Below are positions 33,925 through 42,135 of a DNA stretch of 64,000 nt, piece after piece. Each line of letters opens with the position of its first letter. Positions within the stretch are counted from its first letter, which is position 1. This DNA comes from CAVTJX01 sp963735175. Its GTDB lineage: Bacteria; Electryoneota; RPQS01. The notes beneath the pieces are model-generated. The model ran no database searches. It was given only the letters and a program-made list of their open reading frames with translations, and was not told where the DNA came from. Location: NCBI GenBank assembly GCA_963735175.1, contig CAVTJX010000015.1, positions 62,001-126,000 of the forward strand, written 5' to 3'. The translations under genes were made by a program, and so were the position numbers.

Positions 33925-34896
33925 ATGATCGAGGATCTCGAGCAACTCAGAATCACGACGGAACCCCGCGGGGATTCGGTAATCGTCTTCCTGCGCAACC
34001 TGTGGCAACTCGTCTGGCCCCGGCGCAGGCTCTTCTTGCGTGTCGCCGCCATCACCGCGCCGCTCGCCGTGGCATTGATGCTGCTTGTTCCCCGCCAATA
34101 CACTGCGCGGGCCAAGGTTCTTCCTGCCGGTTCCAAGACCGGCTCGATGATCGGTATCCTGACGCAAGTAACCGGCATGACCAGTCTGGGAGACATCGTT
34201 TCCACGGAGTCGATTCTGCCGCTCTACCCGTCCATCGCGCGCAGTCGCGGCGTCCTCTGGGCGACGCTCCATATGCCGTATAAAGACGGCACGATTCTTT
34301 CCGCACTGGCCAATAATCCCGCCGCCGATTCCATCGACGCGGAGAAGATGCTTGAGACCGTAAGTGACAATCTCGTCGCCAAAACCGATTTGCGCGTGGG
34401 GCTGGTGCTCATCGAATACACACTGGCCGATAAATATCTCGCTACGGCGGTGGTCAACGGCCTGCTCGAGCAGATGGATCACTTCTTCCGCTACAACCTG
34501 ATGACGGAAGCTAAGCACAAACGGATGATGATCGAAAAGCGCGTAAGTGAAGTTGCCGACACGCTCCATTTTGCTGAGGACCGATTGCAGAAGTTCAGCG
34601 CGATGAATCGTTCGATCGGCGGCTCACCCGCGTTGCAGATGGAAGAGCGGCGCTTGCGGCGCGAACTGGAAATCCAGAACGCGGTCTACGTGGAACTCAA
34701 TCGGCAGCTCGAACTGGCGCGAATTCAGGAAGTCGCCGATACGCCCGTAATGAAGATTCTCGACCGCGCGACGCCACCTTATTATAAATCGTGGCCGCCG
34801 CGCGGGCGTTACGTCGTGCTGATCCTGCTCCTCAGTCAGTTTGCCACACTGCTCTATGTGAAAGGCTCTCAAATGCGACGGCTGCGCCGGAATTGA
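33925..34896 (+). CDS. Chain-length determinant protein (Wzz type)
   Basis: ATG 33925 follows GAGGT by seven bases. The frame is open further upstream only within the flippase gene. The 323-residue product has the classical layout: a first helix FLRVAAITAPLAVALMLLVP near residues 35-55, a periplasmic domain with coiled-coil stretches (KRMMIEKRVSEVADTLHFAEDRL), a Pro-rich ATPPYYKSWPPRG, and a second helix YVVLILLLSQFATLLYV at the C-terminus. No kinase domain is fused. It sets the length of the exported polymer together with the polymerase and exporter. Confidence 0.88.
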   Translation: MIEDLEQLRITTEPRGDSVIVFLRNLWQLVWPRRRLFLRVAAITAPLAVALMLLVPRQYTARAKVLPAGSKTGSMIGILTQVTGMTSLGDIVSTESILPLYPSIARSRGVLWATLHMPYKDGTILSALANNPAADSIDAEKMLETVSDNLVAKTDLRVGLVLIEYTLADKYLATAVVNGLLEQMDHFFRYNLMTEAKHKRMMIEKRVSEVADTLHFAEDRLQKFSAMNRSIGGSPALQMEERRLRRELEIQNAVYVELNRQLELARIQEVADTPVMKILDRATPPYYKSWPPRGRYVVLILLLSQFATLLYVKGSQMRRLRRN

Positions 34897-35942
34897 GCGC
34901 GCTGCGGCTCGTCATTCACCGGCGGGTTCCCCGTCTTCAGGTTCATTTCGCGCGCGGCGCGGAATGCTGGGCTTCGCTTGGCTATACCGTATGGCAAAGT
35001 GGCGACAGTGGCGAAGGGTGGAGGCCGTTCGCTGCGCTCCCGGTCGGGGCCGCTTGCGCAGCCGCGGCAAAGCACGAACTCTGCGCCCGCTTGCTGCGTG
35101 CGGGCATTCACGCGCTGCTGCCACTGGATTCCGGCTGGGCGGCCGTGGCCGGAGGCGCATTGTTCCGAATCTCGGCGGACGGTAATACCGTACAGAAGTT
35201 GTGTGAGTTTCCGCGGGGAAAGCGGCCGCTGCGGCGGGGCATCTGTGTGGTGAAGGACACGGTCTATTTCGGCGAATATTTTTCCAATTCCGGGCGCGGT
35301 CCCGTGTACGTTTACCGGGTCGATCCCGCGGACGGCCGCTTGAGTATTGTCCACGAATTTCCTGCCCAGTCCGTGCGGCATATTCACGTGGTTCAACCGG
35401 ATGTTGACGGAACCCGGCTCTGGATCGGCACCGGCGACAGTGACAGCGAATGCCGTTTATTGACGCTCGATCCGGTCTCCGGCGCGACGGAACTTGTCGG
35501 TGGCGGCTCACAGCAGTGGCGCGCCGTCAGCCTCGCCGTCGATGCGGCGGGAATCATCTGGGGTACCGACAATCACCTCGGCGCGAATCATCTTTGGCGC
35601 TGGGAGCGCGGCTCACGCGCGCCCGCTTGCCTCGGACCCGTCACCGGCCCCGCTTATTATCACACCCGCGTGATAGACTCGCTGGTATTTGGCGCCACGA
35701 TGGAAAAGGGCGAAGGCGAACAGGACGGCTTTGCGCGCCTCTATACCGTCAATGGCCATTCGGTACCGCAGGAGGTCTGGCGGTTGAAGAAAGACTCGTG
35801 GAACGCGCGCTACTTCGGCTACGGGGTCTTCGAGTTTGCCGAAGGCAGCGCGGACGGAGATCGTTTCTGGGTCACCGCAAAAGGACTCGAAGGCGGGCTT
35901 TGCAGTTATCTGCTCTCGCTCGCGGAGGAAACCAATGTCTGA
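34893..35942 (+). CDS. Propeller-like protein of the polysaccharide locus
   Basis: The most economical start is TTG 34893, which overlaps the Wzz stop (TTGA). A longer frame to 34791 overlaps Wzz. The 349-residue product lacks an obvious signal peptide and contains repeating strand patterns (GYTVWQSGDSGEGWRPFAAL, GALFRISADGNTVQKLCEFP, YVYRVDPADGRLSIVHEFP, LTLDPVSGATELVGGG), as in beta-propeller or sialidase-like proteins. The function is unknown. Its place between Wzz and a glycosyltransferase suggests a role tied to the polymer. Confidence 0.65.
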   Translation: MSALRLVIHRRVPRLQVHFARGAECWASLGYTVWQSGDSGEGWRPFAALPVGAACAAAAKHELCARLLRAGIHALLPLDSGWAAVAGGALFRISADGNTVQKLCEFPRGKRPLRRGICVVKDTVYFGEYFSNSGRGPVYVYRVDPADGRLSIVHEFPAQSVRHIHVVQPDVDGTRLWIGTGDSDSECRLLTLDPVSGATELVGGGSQQWRAVSLAVDAAGIIWGTDNHLGANHLWRWERGSRAPACLGPVTGPAYYHTRVIDSLVFGATMEKGEGEQDGFARLYTVNGHSVPQEVWRLKKDSWNARYFGYGVFEFAEGSADGDRFWVTAKGLEGGLCSYLLSLAEETNV

Positions 35943-37137
35943 ATTCGCCGCACGCCGTATTCTTGTGGTCCATCCGGGCGCAACGCTCGGCGGCGGCGCG
36001 CTCGCGTGCTTGCAGACGGCGGAACTCCTGCGTTCCAGTGGACACCAACCGTTGCTCGTCTTCAATGCGCCCGGCCCGGCGGCAACGGAAGCCGCACGGC
36101 GCGGCCTGGATGCCGCCACCTGCCCCCTGCCCCGCTGGTTTTGCGGCTTTGAAGGTGGGGCGCGCGGGCTTGACATCCGGATCGCCCTCCAATTCTTTCT
36201 CCAATATTCCCGCAGTGTGCGCGCGCTTTGCAGCCTGATTCGCGAACGCGGCATTGACCTCGTCTACATCAACACCAGTCCCGCGCTGACGGCGCTGGTT
36301 GCCGCGCGGCGCGCGGGTGTTCCGGCCATGCTGCACGTGCGCGAAACGATCGACCGTCACAGCGCCTGCGGACGAGCGCATATCCGTTTCATCGAGCGCT
36401 ACGCCGACATGATTGTCCCCTGCTCCGATTACACAGGCACTGTCTTTTCGCGCCGCGACAACGTAATTCGTGTGCTCGACGGCTTGCCCGACCGTTCACG
36501 CGATTTCGCTCCTGCCGAAATCGAAGCCGTGCGCGCGTCGTGGGGCGTTAAACCCGGCCAGTCCGTGGTCGCGCTTATCGGCGCCGTCAACACAATTAAA
36601 GGTCATTTCCTCTTCATGCGGACAATTCCCGGCATTCACCGTCGTGTGCCCGGGGCGCGTTTCGTCTTCATCGGTTCGAAAATTCCACAGCGCTATCATC
36701 GGAGTCTGCGCGGACGGCTGCGGCATCTGATTTCCCGCGAACAGATTGACGCCGATGCGCTGCTCGCAAGCCTCGGCGTTGCCAATCTCACGCATTTCAC
36801 CGGCTGGATTTCCGATGTGCCGCTGGCAATCGCTGCCGCCGACGTTGTCGTCTTCCCGTCGATCATCGCCGAAGGTACGGGCTGGCCGCCCATCGAGGCC
36901 GGAATGCTCGGCAAACCGGTCGTAGTGTTCGACATTGGCCCGCTGCGCGAGTCGGTTCAACATGAACAAACCGGTCTTGTTGTCCCCTTGAAGGACCTGC
37001 AGCGCCCTCGAAGACGCCGTTGTGCGCCTGCTGCAGAATCCGGATCTCGCCCTGTCCCTCGGGAAGCACGCGCGCGAGTTTACCGCCCGCAAGTTCGCAG
37101 AGCCGCGCTTTCACGCGGATTTGATGGCCCTTTTTGA
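35935..37137 (+). CDS. Family 4 glycosyltransferase, main part
   Basis: ATG 35935 overlaps the preceding gene by eight bases. The GT-B protein has GATLGGGALACLQTAELLRSSGH (acceptor side), ALIGAVNTIKGHFLFMRTIPGI and a donor motif reading FPSIIAEGTGWPPIEAGMLGKPVV, where E-G-x-G-x-P-x-x-E matches the GT4 EX7E motif. An extra C at ~37003 shifts the frame. Removing it joins PLKDLQ to ALEDAVVRLLQNPDLALSLGK. The corrected length is 431 residues. Confidence 0.85.
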   Translation: MSEFAARRILVVHPGATLGGGALACLQTAELLRSSGHQPLLVFNAPGPAATEAARRGLDAATCPLPRWFCGFEGGARGLDIRIALQFFLQYSRSVRALCSLIRERGIDLVYINTSPALTALVAARRAGVPAMLHVRETIDRHSACGRAHIRFIERYADMIVPCSDYTGTVFSRRDNVIRVLDGLPDRSRDFAPAEIEAVRASWGVKPGQSVVALIGAVNTIKGHFLFMRTIPGIHRRVPGARFVFIGSKIPQRYHRSLRGRLRHLISREQIDADALLASLGVANLTHFTGWISDVPLAIAAADVVVFPSIIAEGTGWPPIEAGMLGKPVVVFDIGPLRESVQHEQTGLVVPLKDLQRPRRRRCAPAAESGSRPVPREARARVYRPQVRRAALSRGFDGPF

Positions 37138-37231
37138 GCGCGCTCTGCACATGCCGCAAAATATAATGCGGCAGGCGCCGGGCACGCTCGGCAGTTTCTG
37201 CGAGCTGCTGCTGCGGAGAGTCCGCGCATGA
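37022..37231 (+). CDS. Family 4 glycosyltransferase, C-terminal tail
   Basis: This short frame reads VRLLQNPDLALSLGKHAREFTARKFAEPRFHADLMALFERAL, the usual final helices of a GT4 enzyme, and ends in TGA at 37231. It belongs to the gene at 35935 and is not an independent gene. Confidence 0.7.
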   Translation: MRLLQNPDLALSLGKHAREFTARKFAEPRFHADLMALFERALHMPQNIMRQAPGTLGSFCELLLRRVRA

Positions 37232-37896
37232 GCGCCGCTCCCCTTTCCTTGTCGCTGCTCTGGAGTCGCCGCCCCGCCTATGTGCCGGTGGGGGTGTTGT
37301 ATTTGCTTCTTGCCGATTTCTGGTTGATCAAACTCGCCGGTTTCGGCATGTGGCCCGCCTTCAGCACGTTCGGTTTGTTTTTCGCGATGTACGTGGCTTC
37401 CGGTGAGCGACCGTTTCCCATGGAAATCGATCGCCCGCTCGCGCTTACGGTCAGCCTGTTCTTTGGCATCTTCTGTCTGAATATGCTGCTCGGCGCGTGG
37501 CGAATCGTCTTCAACCGTGCTCGTGCGCTATGTAATCCTGGTTTCGTACCTGATCACCGGCTACAGCCTCTGCCGCTGGATTGGCTTCAAGCGGTTGACG
37601 CTGCTGTTGTTTGTGCCCTATGTGATCCGCTCATTGCTCGCGTTGCCCACACTGCTGGCGCACTCGGGCGAGGTCTATTCCATCAGCGAACAGCTCCTCG
37701 ACGCCGCGAACCAGAGCGATGGCATGGCGATCCTGAGTTCCGCCGAATTCGCAGTGGGAGTGGGCAGCTACACGCTCTATGCGGCGCTGGCGTTACTCAG
37801 CCCCGTCGTGCTCGGAATTGCGCTGGAGAGCCCGCGGCGCCTGCGGCGCTTGCTCTGCCTGCGGACTCGTGCCGCTGGCGGCGAACGTCTTCCTGA
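37228..37896 (+). CDS. O-antigen ligase/polymerase-like protein, N-terminal part
   Basis: ATG 37228 overlaps the glycosyltransferase stop by four bases. The hydrophobic start (YVPVGVLYLLLADFWLIKLAGFG, LALTVSLFFGIFCLNMLLGAWRI) belongs to a multi-pass protein of 423 residues running to 38501. The frame is left near 37515, where VFN joins VLVRYVILVSYL. Two extra bases in the whole gene account for the breaks. Confidence 0.7.
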   Translation: MSAAPLSLSLLWSRRPAYVPVGVLYLLLADFWLIKLAGFGMWPAFSTFGLFFAMYVASGERPFPMEIDRPLALTVSLFFGIFCLNMLLGAWRIVFNRARALCNPGFVPDHRLQPLPLDWLQAVDAAVVCALCDPLIARVAHTAGALGRGLFHQRTAPRRREPERWHGDPEFRRIRSGSGQLHALCGAGVTQPRRARNCAGEPAAPAALALPADSCRWRRTSS

Positions 37897-38086
37897 GCGG
37901 CTACCTCCTCCCCATCCTGATCTGGCTGATCGGCATGAGCGTCATGCTCCTGATGCGTGTCCGGCCCACCTTGGGAAACTTCTTGCTCGCCACGACGGCC
38001 GCCGCCGCGCTGTTTGGGCTCATTCAGTTGCTGACCATCATTCCCATCGTGCAGACGATGTACGACAAGGCGCTGCTCGTCTTTGA
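37517..38086 (+). CDS. O-antigen ligase/polymerase-like protein, middle part
   Basis: True sequence runs from VLVRYVILVSYLITGYSLCRWIG to about RRLLCL near 37860, with three or four helices. The remainder of this frame is spurious. It belongs to the gene starting at 37228. Confidence 0.6.
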   Translation: MLVRYVILVSYLITGYSLCRWIGFKRLTLLLFVPYVIRSLLALPTLLAHSGEVYSISEQLLDAANQSDGMAILSSAEFAVGVGSYTLYAALALLSPVVLGIALESPRRLRRLLCLRTRAAGGERLPERLPPPHPDLADRHERHAPDACPAHLGKLLARHDGRRRAVWAHSVADHHSHRADDVRQGAARL

Positions 38087-38501
38087 TGTTGTGAGCGCGG
38101 GCGGTGTCACGATGGATCCCACGGGCCGCGGCCAACTGGCCCAGATATCCATCGATACCTTCACCCGCCACCCGCTGTTTGGCGCGGGTCCCTACGAATT
38201 CGGCGCGTATCCGTTTCAGACCATCGGCGGGCACTCGGCGCTCTTGGACTGGCTCGCCCAATATGGCTTGATTTCGCTGCTGTTCTTCGCCGCGATTCTG
38301 CGCGAGTTCGGACGCGCGTCAAAACGGATGCGCATGCGGGGTCATATTGAATTAGCGCGCGGACTGCGCACCCTGCAAATCCTGGTTTTGACGGCCTGTG
38401 TCGTCAATCCCCTGTTTCTGAAAGAAAGTCTCGACCTTGTCATCTTTACACTCCTGGGCGGCCTGGCATTTCTGAATGGCCGCGAGGAAGCGTATCTATG
38501 A
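37779..38501 (+). CDS. O-antigen ligase/polymerase-like protein, C-terminal part
   Basis: True sequence starts at about CGLVPLAANVFLSGYLLPILIWLIGM. The periplasmic loop motif GRGQLAQISIDTFTRHPLFGAGPYEFG...GGHSALLDWLAQYGLISLLFF is characteristic of the Wzy_C/O-antigen ligase family, including a conserved His for ligation or polymerisation. The protein would polymerise flipped repeat units or attach the chain to its acceptor. Confidence 0.8.
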   Translation: MRRWRYSAPSCSELRWRARGACGACSACGLVPLAANVFLSGYLLPILIWLIGMSVMLLMRVRPTLGNFLLATTAAAALFGLIQLLTIIPIVQTMYDKALLVFDVVSAGGVTMDPTGRGQLAQISIDTFTRHPLFGAGPYEFGAYPFQTIGGHSALLDWLAQYGLISLLFFAAILREFGRASKRMRMRGHIELARGLRTLQILVLTACVVNPLFLKESLDLVIFTLLGGLAFLNGREEAYL

Positions 38502-39124
38502 AACCTCTCTTCCTCTTCGGCGCCAGCGGCCACGCGAAGGTCGTGATCGACGTCGTCCGGCGCATGGGCGGCTATGAGATTCGCGGCCTGCTCGACGACA
38601 ATCCGGAAATTCACGGCGAAACGCTCCTCGGCTTTCCCATTCTCGGCGGGCGCGAATTTCTGAAGCGACTGACTCCCCGTGAAGTAGATCTCTTCGTTGC
38701 CATCGGCAACAACCGGGCGCGACGCCAGATTGGCCGTGAACTGCTCACGCGCGGCTTCACACTGGCGACGCTCATCCATCCCTCCGCGCAGGTAGGCATG
38801 GACGTCACCATCGACACGGGCACGGTACTGATGCCCGGCGCGATTGCCAATTCTTCCACACGCATTGGCCCGCTCTGCATACTGAATACGGCCTCGTCCG
38901 TCGATCACGACGGTATCCTCGGCGCGGCCGTGCATATTTGTCCCGGCACACGTCTTGGCGGTCACGTGACCGTGGGCGATGAAAGCTGGATTGGTATCGG
39001 TTCGTGTGTGATTGAGGGCCGCACCATCGGAAAACGCTGTATTGTCGGCGCGGGTGCCGCCGTGATTCGCGACATCCCCGACGACACCAAAGTCGTCGGT
39101 GTCCCCGCCCGCCCCATCGGATAA
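38498..39124 (+). CDS. NeuD/PglD-type sugar O/N-acyltransferase
   Basis: The 208-residue product has an N-terminal nucleotide-sugar binding part (LFGASGHAKVVIDVVRRMGGYEIRGLLDD) and a left-handed beta-helix of hexapeptide repeats (VTIDTGTVLMPGAIANSSTRIGPLCILNTASSVDHDGILGAAVHICPG). The HD in SSVDHD matches the catalytic His of PglD. It would transfer acetyl from acetyl-CoA to a UDP-4-amino sugar. The start overlaps the previous gene by four bases. It closes the plus-strand operon begun at 26719. Confidence 0.9.
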   Translation: MKPLFLFGASGHAKVVIDVVRRMGGYEIRGLLDDNPEIHGETLLGFPILGGREFLKRLTPREVDLFVAIGNNRARRQIGRELLTRGFTLATLIHPSAQVGMDVTIDTGTVLMPGAIANSSTRIGPLCILNTASSVDHDGILGAAVHICPGTRLGGHVTVGDESWIGIGSCVIEGRTIGKRCIVGAGAAVIRDIPDDTKVVGVPARPIG

Positions 39125-39139
39125 ATAATTCTCTCTTCG

Positions 39140-39162
39140 TAGGGACATGGCACGCCACGTCC
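39140..39162. repeat. Dispersed palindromic element, copy 3 (variant, opposite orientation)
   Basis: GTAGGGACATGGC, AC, GCCACGTCC. The stem is the same as at 13802 with one T-G pair, and the CTAC tail appears here as GTAG on the left, so the element is inverted. Confidence 0.65.
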
Positions 39163-39169
39163 GCTGACT

Positions 39170-39197
39170 AAAAAAGGGCGACCCATCCGGATCGCCC
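39170..39197 (-). terminator. Intrinsic terminator of the minus-strand glycosyltransferase operon
   Basis: On the minus strand, GGGCGA pairs with TCGCCC and is followed by six T residues. It lies about 80 bases after the stop of the gene at 39278. Confidence 0.75.
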
Positions 39198-39227
39198 TCT
39201 TCATTTCAGAGTTTCAGCGTTTCAGTC

Positions 39228-39272
39228 CGTTCGCGCAGCGAACGAGATCTCGTTCTGCCATCGGCAGAACGG
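39228..39272. repeat. Cluster of three overlapping palindromes
   Basis: CGTTCGC/GCGAACG (39228-39244), ACGAGATCTCGT (39242-39253) and CGTTCTGCC/GGCAGAACG (39251-39271) follow one another and can also pair end to end (CCGTTC with GAACGG). The block sits six bases after the minus-strand gene's stop codon and may protect the mRNA end or be a mobile REP-type element. Confidence 0.6.
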
Positions 39273-39277
39273 ACGTT

Positions 39278-40501
39278 TCAAAGTTTTCCGCACAGCTCCG
39301 TCGTGACCTCGAGAAACTTCTCAGCCTGCGTGCGGCGGTCGAGATGTTCGGTCACATATTTTCGCGCCCGCTGGCCCATGCGAGTGGCCTCCGCGCGCGC
39401 GTCGTGCAGCCGCAGAATCGCCGCCGCCAGTTCCGCGTCGTTGCCCGGCGGCACGAAGATCCCGCCGTCGGCCTCTTCCATCACATCGCGGATCACGCCG
39501 TCAATAGCCAGTACCGTGGGCCGTCCGGCCGCCATGTAGTCGAATACTTTGTTGGGATAAGTCGTCGCGAACATGGGAATGTTTTTCAGAATCGCCACGC
39601 ACGCGTCCGATGCCGCGAGAAATTGCGCCATCTGGTTCTTCGGTTGCGGGCCGATAATGGCGACATTCGTCAGGCTCCGCTCCGCGACCTGTTGCTCGAG
39701 CTGCGGCCGTTCCTTGCCGTCGCCGACGAGCAGGATTGTAATATCTTCGTGGTCCTTCAACCGCTCGGCGGCGCGCAGCAGCGTGTCAAGGTCGTTGGCG
39801 ACGCCCATCGCGCCGGCATAGCTCGCCACGAACTGATCTCCCAGGCCAAATTTCTCGCGCACCTCGCGGCCCTTGGCTTCAGGCATGAACATCGCGGGAT
39901 CGACGCCGTTGGGAACAAGCGAGATTTTGCTCTCCGGAATACCCTTCCGCATCAGATAATCGCGATAGGCGGGCGAATTGACGATGATGTGCCGCGCGCG
40001 GCGGTAGAGAAATCCTTCCAGCCAGCGCGACATCTTGATCAGCAGGGGATTTTTGAGCACACCCATATCAATCGCAAAGTCGGGCCACAGGTCCCGTACT
40101 TCCAGCAGAAACGGCTTGCGGCGCATCGCCGCCACCGCCCACGCCGAGGCCGCTTGGAAAATCGGCGGTGTAGTCCCCATTACCACGTCAACGTCTTTCG
40201 CGCGCGTTGCGGCGATGATCGAACTGGCCATAAAGCTGAAGAATGAAATCACGCGCCAGACAAAGCTCTTGTGCAGCACCGCCAGCGTCCGCGCCCGCAG
40301 AACGGAAATACCCTCTACGGTCTCCGCCGAAACCAGGCCGCCGGATTTTGCCACGCGTTTCCCCGAGAGATAATTCAGGTCGCTGGCCACAATCGTCATC
40401 GTGTGGCCGCGGCTTTGCAAATAGCGCGCAAACTCAAAATGCCGCGTGCCGCCGGCGTCGTTCGGCGAAATGAACGCCTGATGGATCAGTAGCAGGTGCA
40501 T
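39278..40501 (-). CDS. Family 4 glycosyltransferase (WbuB/FucNAc-transferase-like)
   Basis: ATG 40501 is used, because the open frame further up overlaps the upstream gene. The 407-residue product shows the GT-B pattern: LLIHQAFISPNDAGGTRHFEFARYLQSRGHTMTIVASD, LLEVRDLWPDFAIDMGVL, VPNGVDPAMF and SYAGAMGVANDLDTLL. The donor motif is FDYMAAGRPTVL. The opening and the RDLWP motif are typical of WbuB-like transferases acting on N-acetyl-fucosamine or related amino sugars. It lies seven bases after the epimerase gene, forming a two-gene minus-strand operon. Confidence 0.88.
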   Translation of the reverse strand: MHLLLIHQAFISPNDAGGTRHFEFARYLQSRGHTMTIVASDLNYLSGKRVAKSGGLVSAETVEGISVLRARTLAVLHKSFVWRVISFFSFMASSIIAATRAKDVDVVMGTTPPIFQAASAWAVAAMRRKPFLLEVRDLWPDFAIDMGVLKNPLLIKMSRWLEGFLYRRARHIIVNSPAYRDYLMRKGIPESKISLVPNGVDPAMFMPEAKGREVREKFGLGDQFVASYAGAMGVANDLDTLLRAAERLKDHEDITILLVGDGKERPQLEQQVAERSLTNVAIIGPQPKNQMAQFLAASDACVAILKNIPMFATTYPNKVFDYMAAGRPTVLAIDGVIRDVMEEADGGIFVPPGNDAELAAAILRLHDARAEATRMGQRARKYVTEHLDRRTQAEKFLEVTTELCGKL

Positions 40502-40508
40502 GGTCTCG

Positions 40509-41636
40509 TTATCTTTCCCGCGCTGGTTCGCCCAGCAAGGCGTTATCGAGGGCTGTTTCCAGCGCGTCCAGCACGCGCTCGGCGGCACAGCCGTCCCATA
40601 GCGGCGGCACCGCGCCTTTTTTCCACTCACCCCTTTCCAGACGTTCGAACGCCTCCCGGAGCGCCGCCTTCGTCGGCATGACCAGTTCGTTGGTGCCGAT
40701 CTCCACCGTCGAGGGGCGTTCCGTATTGGGCCGCAACGTGATGCACGGAATGTGCAGGTACGTCGTCTCTTCCTGAATTCCGCCCGAGTCCGTCAGCACC
40801 GCTTTGCACGTGGACACCAGCGAGAGAAACGATAGATAATCCAGCGGCGCGGTCAGCGTCATCCCCGGCTCAGCCGCGAGAAGCTGATAAAGCCCGGCGG
40901 CCTCCAGGCGCTGGCGCGTGCGCGGATGCACCGGAAAGACCACGCGCCTACGACGCGAAATCGTGATTAATGCCTCGGTCAGCTCGGTAAGCTGCGCCGG
41001 ATTGTCCACGTTGGACGGGCGATGCAGCGTGACCAGCACATACTGGCCCGCCGTGAGTTTCAGCGTGTCCGCCATCGCCAGCGATTCGGCTTGTGCGAGA
41101 TGGTGCACCAGTGTGTCGATCATCACGTTTCCCGTCATCCGGATCTTCGCCTGCGATACTCCTTCGCGATGCAGGTTATCCAGACCCGATTGCTCCGTCA
41201 CCAGCAATAAATCGCTGATGGCGTCCGTGATCAAACGGTTGATTTCCTCGGGCATCGTACGATCAAACGAGCGCAGCCCCGCCTCCACGTGGGCCGTGGC
41301 GAGGCCGAGCTTGGCGGCCACCATTGCCGTGGCGGCGGTTGAATTCACGTCCCCCACCGTCAGCACCCAGTCAGGGTGGTATTGCGCCAGTAGCGGTTCA
41401 AGGGCAATCATCACCCGCCCCGTCTGCTCACCGTGCGAGCCCGAACCAATGCCAAGATTCACTTCCGGCCGCGGGATGTCGAGGATATCAAAAAAACTCT
41501 CCGACATCGCCGCGTCATAATGCTGACCTGTATGAATGATGGTGTGGCGGATGTGCGGACGTTTGCGCGCGGCCCAGGCGATGGGCGCGATCTTCATGAA
41601 ATTCGGACGTGCGCCCACTATCGAAACAATGTGCAT
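40509..41636 (-). CDS. wecB: UDP-N-acetylglucosamine 2-epimerase
   Basis: ATG 41636 opens MHIVSIVGARPNFMKIAPIA, the conserved start of non-hydrolysing UDP-GlcNAc 2-epimerases. An upstream in-frame ATG at 41711 adds residues foreign to the family. Further signatures are HTGQHYDAAMSESFF, VEAGLRSFDRTMPEEINR, TLHRPSNVD and TDSGGIQEET. The 375-residue enzyme interconverts UDP-GlcNAc and UDP-ManNAc in the cytoplasm, supplying ManNAc for the polymer. Confidence 0.95.
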   Translation of the reverse strand: MHIVSIVGARPNFMKIAPIAWAARKRPHIRHTIIHTGQHYDAAMSESFFDILDIPRPEVNLGIGSGSHGEQTGRVMIALEPLLAQYHPDWVLTVGDVNSTAATAMVAAKLGLATAHVEAGLRSFDRTMPEEINRLITDAISDLLLVTEQSGLDNLHREGVSQAKIRMTGNVMIDTLVHHLAQAESLAMADTLKLTAGQYVLVTLHRPSNVDNPAQLTELTEALITISRRRRVVFPVHPRTRQRLEAAGLYQLLAAEPGMTLTAPLDYLSFLSLVSTCKAVLTDSGGIQEETTYLHIPCITLRPNTERPSTVEIGTNELVMPTKAALREAFERLERGEWKKGAVPPLWDGCAAERVLDALETALDNALLGEPARER

Positions 41637-42135
41637 CGGGTGCTCTTGTGAAAAATTGGCTCGGAAATGCGAGAAAATGTCCTGTAGCAAATTCAGCGAT
41701 GGATACCTCACTACTGCGCAAAGCGCGTTCCAAATGACATGTTATAACCTGCAACCAAGGCCCGGATGCGGCAAGTATTTGCGAAGCTGCTGATTATTCT
41801 GTAGTCCACCTGAAGAATCGACCGCCGTTGCCCTGTTCAGACTGTATTTGGCCGCCCACAGGCGTTTTAAGACTGCCGTTCCTCGCCGTCGGCATAGGTA
41901 AAATTAACCCACTCGACCTCTCCTGCATGATATCTAACATTATGTGATTACAATTTATAGCTCGCTTTCCGTCAGTATTCCGAGTGGTAGGTCAGGGATG
42001 GCATATGAGTTGCTGCACAGTGTTATAGAATGTGCGTTAGCCAGCTCAATGTTGAGGTCAGCTCCGCCTCCCGGTTTTGAAATTGCCGGTGATGTTTTAA
42101 CCACCGGCCTTTCCCATACTTCACGCCCCCTTGCC
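41637..42135. other. Divergent intergenic region between wecB and the exporter
   Basis: The region separates the minus-strand wecB operon from the plus-strand exporter, so it should contain two promoters. No hexamer pair stands out on either strand. The frame open from 41944 into the exporter gene has no signal-like start and is regarded as leader. Confidence 0.4.
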
